A DNA stretch of 64,000 nt from Mactromeris polynyma (GCA_032209605.1 JASFXZ010000027.1:6963372-7027371), one strand, 5' to 3'. Counted from the stretch's first letter, positions 49,601 to 57,741 are shown. Numbers and translations are program-made. Notes: generated from the letters alone by a model not told the origin.

Positions 49601-52600
49601 CTGAAATGTGAAGTGGAACGAGAGAAACACAGCTTACAGAAAGACCAACCGTTAGCCAGTATGTTTTATTATCAATATCTAACCGTATGATAGATGTAGT
49701 TATGTTTTCATTAAGAATAACTTGGAATAAAAAAGAGTCATTAATAAATTTAAACAATTCATACCTGTGTCTGTCCAGTAATATTCAGCAATTGTTTCTA
49801 ATTTAGTGAAGTATTTAATGAACCATGATGAGACGTTATGGTTCTTTGTTCCTTATGATTAATGGTGTACAATTTTATTAATTATATTATTTACTTGTTT
49901 TAGTTAATTAGATAATATCTTAGAGTGAGAATTGAAGTTATTACAGGGAACGCCACATTCACACCTCCCCATACAGATCACAAGGAAGCACCAGCATACG
50001 AAACATGAGGTGTTGGGGAGGTGCATTAGGAAACATCTATAGGAATGGGGAAATAAGGAATTGTCTGGCTGCTTGCCAAAAACAACGAATAGAAGAATAT
50101 TTTAATAGGTTGGAAGATGAGCGAGTATCCTTGAAATATCGTTTAAATTGGGATCTCATCTTAGAAAAATTGAGCAACTTAGAATTCGTTCAATGTCAAG
50201 AGTGAAGAAGAAAAGTAACAATCGGCAGACGACATTCACCCAACAAAGCCGTCTCGTCTTCCTATTCAAGTGTATGACCCATCCTGGAGCATCAGCCAAT
50301 TTGGGCTCCACATACAGATATGTGGGGTACGAAACCAATCATGAATGGTGCAATCTAAATGTGGGTTATTTGTATTATTGTAGGTCAGATTCCTGCAGTG
50401 GAACGTAATATGATGATGGCAACGGTGGCTACCAGTCTACAAACACGTGTTGTCATTAGAAACAGACTGGTTATCATGAACAGACTACCGGCTGATTTTA
50501 GATTTTGGACGGAAATAAAAAAGTAAACGTTTTGATAAATTCAAATGCTGACTATATTTTTATTTATGATAAACTGTCACATTTATTGAACTTACGTGTA
50601 TACCTGATTATTACAATCTCATATTATTTTTGTATTTGCCTTCAAATTTTAGACGGATTTTTTTCCTAGTTTGTGCTTGTTTTATGGTTTCGTTATGACT
50701 TCGATTTTATTTGGCAGGTTAAAGATTTTATTTTCTCAGTGTATATCTATAATGTTGAAATTTACTTGTTTGTTAGCAATGCCCACACCTTCAATGAGTT
50801 GCATTAAATACATATTGATGTCTCATGCGACCACGGACATATAAGGGTGTATATGTCCGTGATACGACACATGGCTGTGACGTGTTGTTCAAATTCTTTA
50901 TTATCATTTTTGTAAATGTAATATTCAGGTATCAGTCTCTGGTTGACAGCGCTAATCAGAAAGCGAACATATCATCACAGGACACTGAATTCATGAGTGA
51001 CAAAGCTAGATCTATCATCTCGTGTTACCTGGCATCTGATATATTACCCAAAGTACAGGTAACTAGACGGAAGTCTTATACGCTTGTCTGTGTAAATGTA
51101 CAATATTAACACAGTAGATGTTGATGTAATGGGACTTGAAGTCACACGAACAGCCAGTGACATGCAATGACTTTTCCCACTGTTGAGGTAGAAGAAGACC
51201 CCCAGGTGCTCCTTCTAGCATTATTTTGGCCACTAGCGCGGGCACCTGGTTAGAGCCGCTTACCTTCCTCGATGGTTTCCATATACATGTATACAAATCC
51301 TACATTCTAAGGTGGTAGTCGAACCTGTAGCGGTGAGGGGTGGGTGATTTAAAGTGGTTAACCATGTTGATGTCTGCAATATTCAATATTATAAGCATAC
51401 CCATTCATAGCATAGAAAGTTGTTTCTTTCAGCAATCACATACAATTAAGTGTAACAAAATATATTCAAAAATGTGGAGAGGAAATTAAGTCTATGAAAA
51501 ATGAGATAACGTGCACGATGTGTCAGTATGGGGAACACGTGACTAACTCGAAAATGCTCTCAACTCGTTCAAAAATGAGATATTTTTACAGCACTAAAGT
51601 ATGCCCGTGGATGTCTGGTACATTTATATCTAATATGCCCTGATTATAATAGATCCATCTTTATTATATGTATGTGGACACTGATGATGGCTTAGATGAG
51701 CATATGTGGCTATCGAGGCCTATGTCAAGGTGGTGAGGTCTGATACAAACATAGTCTAACCCGCCCTTTGGTACTTCAGAATCTTTTATCATTATATTTA
51801 TTGTCTTTATTTTGACAGATGCTCGTACAGTCGGACCTCGTTTATTCGACAACCTTCTATCCGAATACTTGGTATTATCCGAAATAAATATCAGATCCCG
51901 GTGCATCTTCTTAAGCATCTTCGTATAAAAATGGGCTATTCGAAACCATGTATTATTCGAAATAAAAATTTGGACCCGATGAATTCGAATAAACGAGGTT
52001 CTACTGTATTTGTAACAGGTTTACATCAACTTATTTCGACAGTTTTATTCATGTTACTGCAATTTTTTACCGACAGAAGATGTATCAGATAGCTTTTTAG
52101 AAATTATGTGAAATAGTTCTGGTGGGTGAACATTTTTGACCAGTATATATGATAGCAAATGAGTCGAATGGTTACATGTGTGTGTGTGTGTGTGTGTTTT
52201 GTCAAAAGATGAACATTTTGTCTTACATATAATTTTTTGCAGATAAACATACCAAATGATATGGCGAGCAATATCATCAACAATCTGGCCAGTACAGGAC
52301 CAACAAGGGGATTATTCCATGACGCTGTGATACTGTTGTTCCCCATATTGTATCACTACTTCCGCAAGTACGTACCATCATAGTATAGTTAAACGTACAG
52401 TAAAACCTCAATAATAAGACCACATTTGGGACCCTTAAAAACTGGAGTTGAGGTGGTGTTGACATTGAGGTTGAATAAAGAGTAAAACTGGAAAAATGGA
52501 CTTGAAAGTTGTGTTCTTAATTTTGAGGTGGTCCTATTATAGAGATGGTCTTTAAATGAGATTTTACTGTACATAAATGAAACAGAAAAAAGTTCAGATA

Positions 52601-54799
52601 ATTTGAATTAATCACTCTCGCTCACAACTTCCTGTGTACCCACGTCTTATTCAGAGATTTCAAATCTCGCGGAAGAATCTCGTCTGTGGCGGTCAATAGG
52701 TCAACATTCAATACACACATCCATCACTTGCTTCAGTATCAATTATTGCAGTGGAATGAAATCGTTGGTGATAAAATTCAATTCGTTTTTAAAATTTAAA
52801 GACGTCGAGCATGAAATGCCGTATAAAAATATACAGCCAACCTAAATACACGCGGAGACATGCAAATATTATACAAGTTAGTACATGTATACCATTACAA
52901 TGGCAAACAGGACAACAGATCCGAACATGAGTACTTACTTTGCCACACTCTTGGTTGTTGAAACGGGATATGAAAACACTTTCGAACACTGCTTTCTAAA
53001 AGTAAATTGCAGTAAAACACATTATGAATACATTTCTATTGTTACACTGATAAATAGGTGAATAAATGTCATTTTATACAAGTCACTGCAAAATGTGACA
53101 TTATGTAAACTGGTCAATTATCTAGTGAAAAATATCAATTAAAAACAGAATCCACGTGTTTATCTTGCAGTGATCATCAACATTGACATCACGTGGACCT
53201 TGTGCAACACCTGCAAACAATTTAATGGGACATTTTGATACACAATTAGTCTGTTCCAATTTTGACAATGGTCATTAAATCACATTTATATAAAACAAGA
53301 CTATTAATAGCACATTGAATGTATTTAATATTGGTCCTTCAGTGCCGTCACTGAAAACGTACACGTGTACCTTCTTTAAGATTTGACACGAGATAGCCTC
53401 CATATGTAATAATTTGCAAAACCATGACAATTACTGAATTATTTTTTTATAAATTAGTCCTGAATTAATTGGTACAGAATATGGAATTATGAATAATTTG
53501 TGATTCGAGCGAATGACTGGTACTTACAAAATCCCAAACCAAAAAGAAATATTTTACATGTATATCTGATTTTTCATCTACATATATGTTCCCTTTGCTT
53601 AAACATTCATAAAATCCTTTTGCCATCTTGTTCCAATTCTTTAATTATATACAAGTGAAGTAATCTTGAGAAATGTTTCCAATCTTACTAGGTATACTGA
53701 AGAATGGTTGAATGGGGACATACCTGACGATTATCTGGATTCTATCGAAAAAGCATTTAACGATAATGTCTCCACAACACCGCACCCTGATACTCTGGTA
53801 CCAGACTTCCGACAGCTACAGACGAATCAGTTCAAGACTAAAGTATCTAGCACATTCAGTTCGGGTAAGTACAGTACAACTTCACCAGAGCAACAACAGT
53901 CTGTTGTTATTAAGGTTATATTGGTAATAATCTTTACCGCGGAGAAAAGTTGATGCTTTTGTTAAAGATACGTTACTGCTTAAGCGAGGGTCGCTCTGGA
54001 GAATTTGTCCTGTAGTTTGATTGTTTCATTTGCGTCGGATTTTGTTTTCTTTTTTCGTATCTATTTTCTGATATCGTGTGGGGCCCGTGTATTCCGCTTG
54101 TTTGCTCCAAGCTTGAATTTAAATTTCGTTTTTTTTACTTTGAAATACTGATGCGTAAAACTTCAACTTCTTTTAAAATGTTTTTTAAATGAAAGTTATC
54201 TAAATTTTGACACAACGATCAAATTGACACGAGTTATACTTGACTTTGATTCAGATGAACACTTGATGAGGATTCACTTCTCCCTGTCGGAAGGAGCGAC
54301 TCTAATATATCCCCAAGCTAAATATACCAACAGAACAACACCAGTTCATTTCCAAGGCAGACGGATGACAAGGGCGAGCTTACACGGGATCAATGAGGAT
54401 GAAGCGTCACGAAAAGATGTTAAAATCACTCATGGACACGGTGACAGAAAGGACGGTGCAGACGGACGACGCACAGCAATAAGTGCTGCAAAGGGAGACA
54501 AACATGGAAAACATGCAGATAGGCACTCTCCAATATCCGAAAGGAAATTATCAGAGAAAATTTTCGTGAAAGAGGAAAGTGTGACTCAAAAACCCTCGGA
54601 TAACTACAAGAAAAGAGTGTCTGTGGATAAAGCCCGTAAACTTAGCACGCTGGTTGAGAATCTGAACAAGGAAAGAGAGAATAAGGTTAAAGAACAGAAC
54701 CGGAAGTACAGTAAACTGATGTCATTTGAAAATGTTGTGTCTGCTGCAATTGTTGGAGTTGATTTATCAGAGATTGACACTAACTCTGTTTTCTCATAA
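31347..54799 (+). CDS. RGS22-like: Multi-RGS-domain protein, RGS22/RGSL-like (18 exons, 5' end not resolved)
   Basis: Exons: 31347-31604, 32497-32690, 33188-33467, 33860-34265, 34979-35117, 41133-41195, 41759-42020, 42591-42701, 43333-43522, 44919-45112, 47753-47870, 48359-48527, 49508-49658, 50384-50522, 50929-51058, 52243-52367, 53692-53864, 54255-54799. Every junction keeps frame and uses GT..AG, giving about 1,214 codons and then TAA. Four RGS-like helical domains can be read: A (exons 1-2, CWKDIEAWRLLDDP...YWLPRHLLHV), B (exons 4-6, LSFWTDVRNYLDTDEHA...LRCFIRYERRRFLK), C (exons 10-12, FDFFKRYMLVHKVALPLLFW) and D (exons 14-17, FRFWTEIKKYQSLVDSA...LLFPILYHYFRKYTEEW). The FW..(V/I) helix and the order and spacing fit vertebrate RGS22, reported as testis-enriched and as binding G-alpha subunits. 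Whether these domains bind G-alpha or speed GTP hydrolysis cannot be read here. RGSL is the alternative. Confidence 0.85.
31683..31861. mobile_element. MITE family B, copy 1 (intron 1)
   Basis: TIRs CAGTCGGACCTCG and CGAGGTCTGATTG, TA at the left flank, interior with several TTCGAA/TTCGAC motifs. Related copies lie at 43074-43225 and 51828-52007. Tc1/pogo-type by ends and target site. Confidence 0.7.
32365..32425. mobile_element. Partial MITE family A relative (intron 1)
   Basis: CAATAATAAGACCACC and GTCTTATTATTGATG form an inverted pair resembling the inner ends of family A (4886 and 52398). The canonical outer TIRs are degraded. Confidence 0.4.
32497..32690 (+). CDS. RGS22-like exon 2: RGS domain A, C half
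   Basis: Acceptor TTTCAG, donor GTAGGT. Encodes GILNFDLVPDDDVRATVMDS and LQIILLDTLRTYWLPRHLLH. The closing Y-W-x-P-R helix is where the vertebrate RGS22 first domain ends. Confidence 0.82.
33188..33467 (+). CDS. RGS22-like exon 3: linker with poly-Asp tract
   Basis: Acceptor AATGCAG, donor GTAAGA. A low-complexity linker between domains A and B. It includes 12 consecutive Asp codons (33380-33415, GAT with two GAC) followed by Glu, a triplet-repeat tract whose length is likely to vary between individuals. Confidence 0.8.
33860..34265 (+). CDS. RGS22-like exon 4: linker and start of RGS domain B
   Basis: Acceptor ATTTTAG, donor GTATGT. Encodes a Ser/Glu-rich linker, a basic stretch (GGRKRTLLGKSPKTTNR) and the domain B opening (IWSLASDILACCPFRHYLEK, then LSFWTDVRNYLDTDEHA). 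The F-W-x-D-V-x-x-Y helix is typical of RGS domains. Confidence 0.85.
34979..35117 (+). CDS. RGS22-like exon 5: RGS domain B, middle
   Basis: Acceptor GTTTTAG, donor GTACGT. Completes the split Lys codon and encodes IVDQYLSRQGEGSNIFSETL followed by an amphipathic helix to DIVQE. Phase 0 at the donor. Confidence 0.82.
35118..36690 (+). other. 5' part of intron 5, no feature seen
   Basis: AT-rich intronic sequence before the 42-bp array; no exon or transposon recognised. Confidence 0.5.
36706..40950 (+). repeat. 4.3-kb minisatellite of about 42-bp units in intron 5
   Basis: Block 1 (about 36706-38150) holds about 34 near-identical 42-bp units (TATATAGCAACGGTGATGCA core) differing mainly at AGCAAC/AGAAAC and TTGCCG/TTGCCT. 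At 38150-38880 units are diverged (GCATAGCAACCGTGATGTCA). Block 2 (about 38880-39720) is homogeneous again with GCAACGGTGTTGCCATCTTA. From 39720 to 40950 units become increasingly diverged and of variable length. A 42-bp period is a multiple of three, so long frames stay open on both strands in block 1; they lie wholly inside the intron and are not genes. Confidence 0.95.
41133..41195 (+). CDS. RGS22-like exon 6: end of RGS domain B
   Basis: A 63-bp exon between TTCTGCAG and GTAAGT, phase 0 on both sides, encoding TLWEPLRCFIRYERRRFLKQV. It supplies the last helix of domain B after the 6-kb, array-bearing intron. Confidence 0.8.
41759..42020 (+). CDS. RGS22-like exon 7: inter-domain linker
   Basis: Acceptor TTTTACAG, donor GTAATT. 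Starts in phase 0. Encodes a Ser/Thr/Pro-rich linker (SESPTIPGGSAMSRPGTSYH) ending with MWKAMEITVLSYEY. No recognised domain. Confidence 0.78.
42591..42701 (+). CDS. RGS22-like exon 8: linker
   Basis: Acceptor TTTTACAG, donor GTAAAT. Encodes MMLPQYVPRVDQLVDILHSD followed by SLHVSRVPAVRN. Phase 1 at both junctions keeps the frame. Confidence 0.78.
43074..43225. mobile_element. MITE family B, degraded copy (intron 8)
   Basis: CTATCCGAATACTTGGTAT, GGTCCCGATGTATCTCC and ATTCGAAACCATG match the family B interior at 31.7 and 51.9 kb, but the terminal CAGTCGGACCTCG is lost. Confidence 0.65.
43333..43522 (+). CDS. RGS22-like exon 9: basic linker
   Basis: Acceptor TTCACAG, donor GTATGT. Encodes MLRSLMEKPKINIKTIKVSR and RCRARMTRRHGLVIDRPTKP. 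Strongly basic, just before domain C. Confidence 0.8.
44100..44205. repeat. Short inverted repeat (GGCATATTTCTGCCACC) in intron 9
   Basis: ATGGCATATTTCTGCCACCA and, 45 bp on, GGCAAAAATATGCCACCAT form an imperfect palindrome. A related GGTGGCATATTACTGCCACC occurs near 16813, which suggests a small hairpin MITE family. Confidence 0.45.
44640..44752 (+). repeat. 27-bp tandem repeat, about 4 copies (intron 9)
   Basis: Units with CACGCCACCCCACAAGTACA followed by CTGCAAC, repeated four times, the last with CACACC. The 27-bp period makes open frames by chance. Confidence 0.9.
44919..45112 (+). CDS. RGS22-like exon 10: RGS domain C, start
   Basis: Acceptor CTCTTCAG, donor GTAAGA. Encodes TFIEVLTVPVNFDFFKRYML, then HKVALPLLFWRAVEDLTCLS. 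This aligns with the third RGS domain of RGS22, with the F-x-x-F opening and L-x-F-W helix. Confidence 0.85.
45324..45560 (+). mobile_element. tRNA-derived SINE (intron 10)
   Basis: A tRNA-like head with A-box-like TAGTCCAGTGG and B-box GGTTCGATTCC, and an anticodon-arm-like CTGGACTAATAATCCAG. The acceptor arms do not pair (GGATCCG against CTCTATC), so it is a SINE head, not a working tRNA-Ile. The body contains CCGAGGTCCCG and GAGCACGTAAAAGAATC, a core I recall from mollusc SINEs. Right end uncertain. Confidence 0.7.
45741..45784. repeat. 44-bp hairpin
   Basis: AACAATTTTGGGGAAATG and CATTTTCCCAAAATTGTT pair with a 3-base spacer. Possibly part of a decayed foldback element. Confidence 0.6.
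46933..47087. mobile_element. Foldback (inverted-repeat) element, intron 10
   Basis: Arms of about 49 bp (46933-46981 and 47038-47087) match with roughly three differences: ATAGAATAATAGGTTAGTGA on the left and TCACTAACCTATTATTCTAT on the right. The 56-bp spacer has further short GAGCCGA/TTATCGGG repeats. A partial third copy of the arm follows at about 47110-47132. Confidence 0.7.
47262..47450 (-). mobile_element. tRNA-derived SINE, minus strand (intron 10)
   Basis: Body GACAAATTGTCACGGAGAAC followed by ATACGCCTTACCCG, and upstream CTGTTCTGGCAGCAACTGAC, matching a SINE type I recall from molluscs. The tRNA-like head lies at the right end on the minus strand (B-box-like GTTTGAATC). The same body occurs at 25.7 kb. 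Confidence 0.65.
47460..47665. repeat. 35-bp tandem repeat next to the SINE head
   Basis: About six units of GAGTGCTGTATCGACAGAGA plus CCACCGGCCGGACAC with small indels. The array starts where the SINE head would continue, so it appears to be an expansion of head sequence. Confidence 0.85.
47753..47870 (+). CDS. RGS22-like exon 11: RGS domain C, middle
   Basis: Acceptor TTATTCAG, donor GTACGT. Encodes ALDCNEEIIRQIPNMEKVTP and LICAQAAVFRSLERKW. Ends in phase 2 within the Trp codon completed by exon 12. Confidence 0.82.
48359..48527 (+). CDS. RGS22-like exon 12: end of domain C and linker
   Basis: Acceptor TTGATCAG, donor GTAGGT chosen over an earlier GTAAAA because it gives the phase 0 needed by exon 13. 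Encodes YPQYLETFPPDS, a Thr/Pro/Ser-rich linker and a lysine patch (AQKKKKPLTSGKT). Confidence 0.78.
48588..49417 (+). repeat. 29-bp minisatellite, about 28 copies (intron 12)
   Basis: Units AATGTAATACTGATGTCATT plus GGCCATTAA, with variants GGACATTAA, GGCTATTGA and ATTAAATTG. Variant order repeats (for example around 48930 and 49125), indicating block duplication of about 200 bp. Confidence 0.95.
49508..49658 (+). CDS. RGS22-like exon 13: linker before domain D
   Basis: Acceptor CGTTGCAG, donor GTATGT. Encodes FFLWRNIVTCLKDFCKSTSG and VQLMEIFLKCEVEREKHSLQ. A helical, charged segment; it begins 90 bp after the 29-bp array. Confidence 0.75.
50005..50205 (+). other. Unidentified coding-like segment in intron 13
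   Basis: The frame contains QRIEEYFNRLEDERVSLKYR and LNWDLILEKLSNLEFVQCQE, with the pattern of a charged helical protein. It does not splice in frame with exons 13 and 14 by any GT..AG pair I could find. I do not recognise it; a transposon or retrogene fragment is possible. Confidence 0.3.
50384..50522 (+). CDS. RGS22-like exon 14: RGS domain D, start
   Basis: Acceptor ATTGTAG, donor GTAAAC. Encodes ASQIPAVERNMMMATVATSL and RNRLVIMNRLPADFRFWTEI. The F-W-x-E-I-x-K helix opens the last RGS domain. Confidence 0.82.
50929..51058 (+). CDS. RGS22-like exon 15: RGS domain D
   Basis: Acceptor ATATTCAG, donor GTAACT. Encodes YQSLVDSANQKANISSQDTE and ARSIISCYLASDILPKVQV. Matches the vertebrate RGS22 fourth domain, where a short C-F/Y-(I/L) helix precedes S-x-I-P-x-x-(L/V)-Q. 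Confidence 0.85.
51140..51365 (-). mobile_element. Mollusc-type SINE, minus strand (intron 15)
   Basis: On the minus strand, CAGGTTCGACTACC (B box), then GAAACCATCGAGGAAGGTAA, GGCTCTAACCAGGTGCCCGC, GCTAGTGGCCAAAATAATGC and AGGAGCACCTGGGGGTCTTC. I recall this string of motifs from an abundant SINE of molluscan genomes; this was not checked against a database. Confidence 0.65.
51828..52007. mobile_element. MITE family B, copy 2 (intron 15)
   Basis: TIRs CAGTCGGACCTCG and CGAGGTTCTACTG, TA on both sides (51826-51827 and 52008-52009), 180 bp. The best-preserved member here. Confidence 0.75.
52177..52198. repeat. (TG)n microsatellite
   Basis: A TG dinucleotide run of about ten repeats in intron 15, 45 bp before exon 16. 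Confidence 0.9.
52243..52367 (+). CDS. RGS22-like exon 16: RGS domain D, C half
   Basis: Acceptor TTTTTGCAG, donor GTACGT. Encodes INIPNDMASNIINNLASTGP and GLFHDAVILLFPILYHYFRK, the terminal helices of domain D (F-x-x-A-x-x-x-(I/L)-x-x-x-(L/F)-(F/P) pattern). Confidence 0.85.
52398..52569. mobile_element. MITE family A, copy 2 (intron 16)
   Basis: TIRs CAGTAAAACCTC and GAGATTTTACTG, TA at 52396-52397 and 52570-52571, 172 bp. Confidence 0.8.
52572..53691 (+). other. Rest of intron 16, no feature seen
   Basis: AT-rich intronic sequence between the MITE and exon 17; no exon, SINE or array recognised. Confidence 0.5.
53692..53864 (+). CDS. RGS22-like exon 17
   Basis: Acceptor ACTAG, donor GTAAGT. 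Encodes YTEEWLNGDIPDDYLDSIEK and DFRQLQTNQFKTKVSSTFSS, leaving domain D and entering the C-terminal tail. Confidence 0.8.
54255..54799 (+). CDS. RGS22-like terminal exon 18
   Basis: Acceptor GATTCAG, then 181 codons and TAA. A highly charged tail rich in Lys, Asp and His (DVKITHGHGDRKDGADGRRT), a predicted helix (KARKLSTLVENLNKERENKV) and a conserved-looking end (FENVVSAAIVGVDLSEIDTN). AATAAA at 54803-54808 begins only four bases after the stop; a later poly(A) site is also possible. Confidence 0.82.
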
Positions 54800-55435
54800 G
54801 ACAATAAAACAATTCCTTTTATACGTTTTGATATTGTTTTTGTATTCACCGGTAAAAAATCGATATATAGGCTTATAAATACATACACATGTTTTGATTT
54901 ATATTGTTGAAGTAAACGTGCTGTGTTATATTCAGATTGAATAGTTCACTGCAGTAGTAAATACCCATACTTCAGGTTGTATGGGTTTGTCAGCAATTCT
55001 TTTATACATACATAGGTTCAATCGCATGTAACATACATTTCTATTTAATCAGTCCAAACTTCATGCTCTTGAAAGAAAATATATATTGCATGTCCCATAG
55101 ATAACTGTGGTACCATGCGATAATATGTCATGACTAATTCTGGCAATTAGATGGACGTGCTCTATGTAACACCGTCAATATTGACTTTTACGTTTAGACG
55201 AAGACGGACGTAAGAAATAGCAGAAATAATAGGACAGGTAGAGAAAGTCGGATCAAAGGCAGAACGTTGAGAAAGGTTGACCAACTGCTCTCCTTCCCTC
55301 ATGTCAGACCAATCCGGCTACCGTAGCGGTCCCCGGGTATTCACCCGACCGGCACAGCTCTAACAATCATCGGTACTCGTACTAACAGTATATGTTGATC
55401 AGTTTATATTTTGAGTGTTGCAAGCCCCTGTCTGA
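54800..55435. other. 3' flank of the RGS-like gene, no feature recognised
   Basis: 3' UTR or intergenic sequence. A GC-richer stretch at about 55260-55370 may be a decayed SINE, but I cannot support a family. Confidence 0.35.
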
Positions 55436-55436
55436 A

Positions 55437-56843
55437 CTATATTAGAACTGAGGTCTCGGCTATGGTTGCCGGTAGACTGTTCCAAGGCGTCACTGTCCGA
55501 GGGGAAAAGTTGTACTTGAGGGTGTCAGTAGAAGAGGAAATGTACCTGTAGCACTTTGAGTGCTTCTTCCTGGTACGTGCAGGTGCTGCTCGGAGGAATG
55601 AATCCACTGGGATGTCGTCATGGTTGTAAACGATCTTGTAGAACATGGTTAATTGTTGTTTTGTTCTCCTGGATTCCAGTGACTCCCATCCAAGGTGATC
55701 TAGCTAACATGTCACTCACACTGCTTGTGGTGCGATATCTGTTGATCGCATATCTGGCTACACGTCGTTGGACCATTTCCACTTTCTTGTTGCGGTTGCC
55801 GTGTATATGGGTTCCAGATACTGGCACTGTACTCGAGTCCAGACATCACCGTAGTATGCGGACGTATTTTGGTCTTCTGGTTGTTGACACGTAGGTTCCT
55901 TTGTAGAAATCCCAGCATGTTGTTGCCCTTTTTTACAATCCTGTTTATGTGAGTATTCCAGGATAGGTTGGAGGTCAGGTCTACTGTGCTGTATCTTCTT
56001 CCTGTAAAGCTTGATCTTTGAGGGAATAATCAGATGTAATTGGGCTCTTGGATCTTGTTAGTCGGAGGGTGTTACATTTCTTTGGATGAAACGATATACC
56101 CCATCTCTTTTCCCAGCTGGCCAAAGCGTTCTAGTATTGTTGGAGGTGATTTCTTTGTACACGGCACAGTCATCAGCAAACAGTATGTCGTTGGACTGGA
56201 CACAGTCGTGTAGGTCGTTGATGAAGACCAGGAAAAGTAGTGGTCCGAGGACCGTACCTTCAGTGACACCGCTAAGTACAGGGGCTTCGTCTGAAGTGGC
56301 TCCATCAACTACAACTCTCCGAGTGCATCCTGTTGGCCAAGAAGGACTGTATCCACTCTAGTTGTTTACCTCGTATACATTGATGGTGAAGCTTAACGAA
56401 AAGTCGCTGATGTGGGACACGGTCGAATGCCTTGGAGAAGTCAAGGATGACCATATCTACCTGTTTCTTCTTGTCCAGGCTTGTTGCTAATTCTTGTTTT
56501 AGAGTGAGGAGCTGAGTTTCACATCCCCGTCTGGCTCTGAAACCATGCTGACAATCAGTTAGGATGGAATGCTGGTTCAGATGTGTTATGATGTAAGTAC
56601 GTGTTCTTGAAGCTTACAACTAAGGCTGGTCAATAAGACAGGTATGTAGTGACTGGCTTTGAACCTTTCCCCTTTTTTGATGATGGCCGACACATTAGCC
56701 TGTCGCCAATCATCCGGAACTTTCCCAATGGCCAATGCTTCGTGAAGACGGCAGTTAAGATTGGTGCCAGTTCTTCTGCTAGCTGATGCAAGATCCTGGC
56801 TGGAATCATGTCTGGAATCATGCAGACTCCCTCTAAATTTCAA
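55437..56843 (-). pseudogene. Decayed LINE reverse transcriptase (CR1/Jockey type), minus strand
   Basis: Reading on the minus strand from 56843 and allowing frame changes, the order is: RILHQLAEELAPILTAVF; PDDWRQANVSAIIKKGERFK (RT block 1); DFSKAFDRVPHQRL (block with the first catalytic Asp); GTVLGPLLFLVFINDL; FADDCAVYKE (catalytic box); GLEYSASIWNPYT; and a C-terminal FSPRTVTPWNSLPATIAE. Frameshifts break it into pieces, so it is dead. The last motif matches the LINE end at 2.4 kb, so both belong to related families. The 5' half with the endonuclease is absent. Confidence 0.85.
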
Positions 56844-56972
56844 TACTGGAACATTTTTAAGTTGTGACTTCGATGATCAAATATATCTCGTGTACTAGAA
56901 AAATAATTGTGAGGCTAATCAATTACCTCATAGTCAATTTGCTATCAACACATATCACACATCCATAATATA

Positions 56973-57654
56973 GATTCAGGGTCATCTCGGCCCACTTACA
57001 GTCTCGGCCCGGTCCGACTCGGCCCGGTCCGTCTCGGCCCACTTTTGAAGTGCAATGAATAGGCAAAGTTTTCACACATTCCGGTCCGACTCGGCCCACT
57101 TTTGAAGTGCAATTCGGCATATTAAAGAATGTGATAGAAGTCGTCTTTTTAATAGCAATGAAAAGGCGAAGATATTCCAATTATACTGTGATTTATTGTC
57201 TGTGTATGTGCTTATTTTTTTTTACATTTATTCTACTTGTGTAATATTACTGTGAGTGTTTACGGAATTTTGTGATTTGTGAGAATTTCTCGCGATGTAT
57301 CCGTGAAACTTATGAAATAAATATTAAACTTTTTCGTATGGTCTACTTTATTATAACAGATACCAATATACATTTCACGGTGAAATTTCCACTGTACCGC
57401 GAATCTTCAATGCACTGAGAATATTCAGTAATGTTTTCAACTTACATTTAACTTAAATATTAACGATCAATGTATCAAAAATCAACACTTGGAAAGTTCA
57501 TATATATCGCATCAATAATGTGAACAACTTTGCCTATTCATTGCACTTCAAAAGTGGGCCGAGTCGGACCGGGCCGAGTCGGACCGAGCCGAGACTGTAA
57601 GTGGGCCGAGTCGGACCGGGCCGAGACTGTAAGTGGGCCGAGATGACCCTTTAC
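56973..57654. mobile_element. GC-rich foldback/TIR element with possible 10-bp target duplication
   Basis: Left arm from 56978 and right arm to about 57650 are inverted copies: AGGGTCATCTCGGCCCACTT and AAGTGGGCCGAGATGACCCT. They continue through CGGCCCGGTCCGACTCGGCC motifs and TGAAGTGCAATGAATAGGCA. CCATAATATA lies on both sides (56963-56972 and 57655-57664). The arms contain internal direct repeats of CTCGGCC..GGTCC, and the core is AT-rich without a transposase. A 10-bp duplication would suit a Mutator-like MITE, but this is a guess. Confidence 0.65.
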
Positions 57655-57700
57655 CCATAATATACATGTAAATCCTATTTTGTAATAAAATCAGAGACAC

Positions 57701-57741
57701 GTAATACCACGGACATAATATGCATATGTCCGTGGTAATAC
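57701..57741. repeat. 41-bp hairpin (CCACGGACATA)
   Basis: ATACCACGGACATA and TATGTCCGTGGTAAT pair with a 7-bp loop. A similar CGGACATAT..ATATGTCCG hairpin is at 50832-50861 in intron 14. Confidence 0.6.

Noticed and set aside
49947..50004. An extra exon (ATTACAG then GGAACGCCACATTC) between exons 13 and 14
   Set aside because: In the frame required by exon 13 it reaches TGA before any usable donor, while exon 13 joins exon 14 directly in frame.
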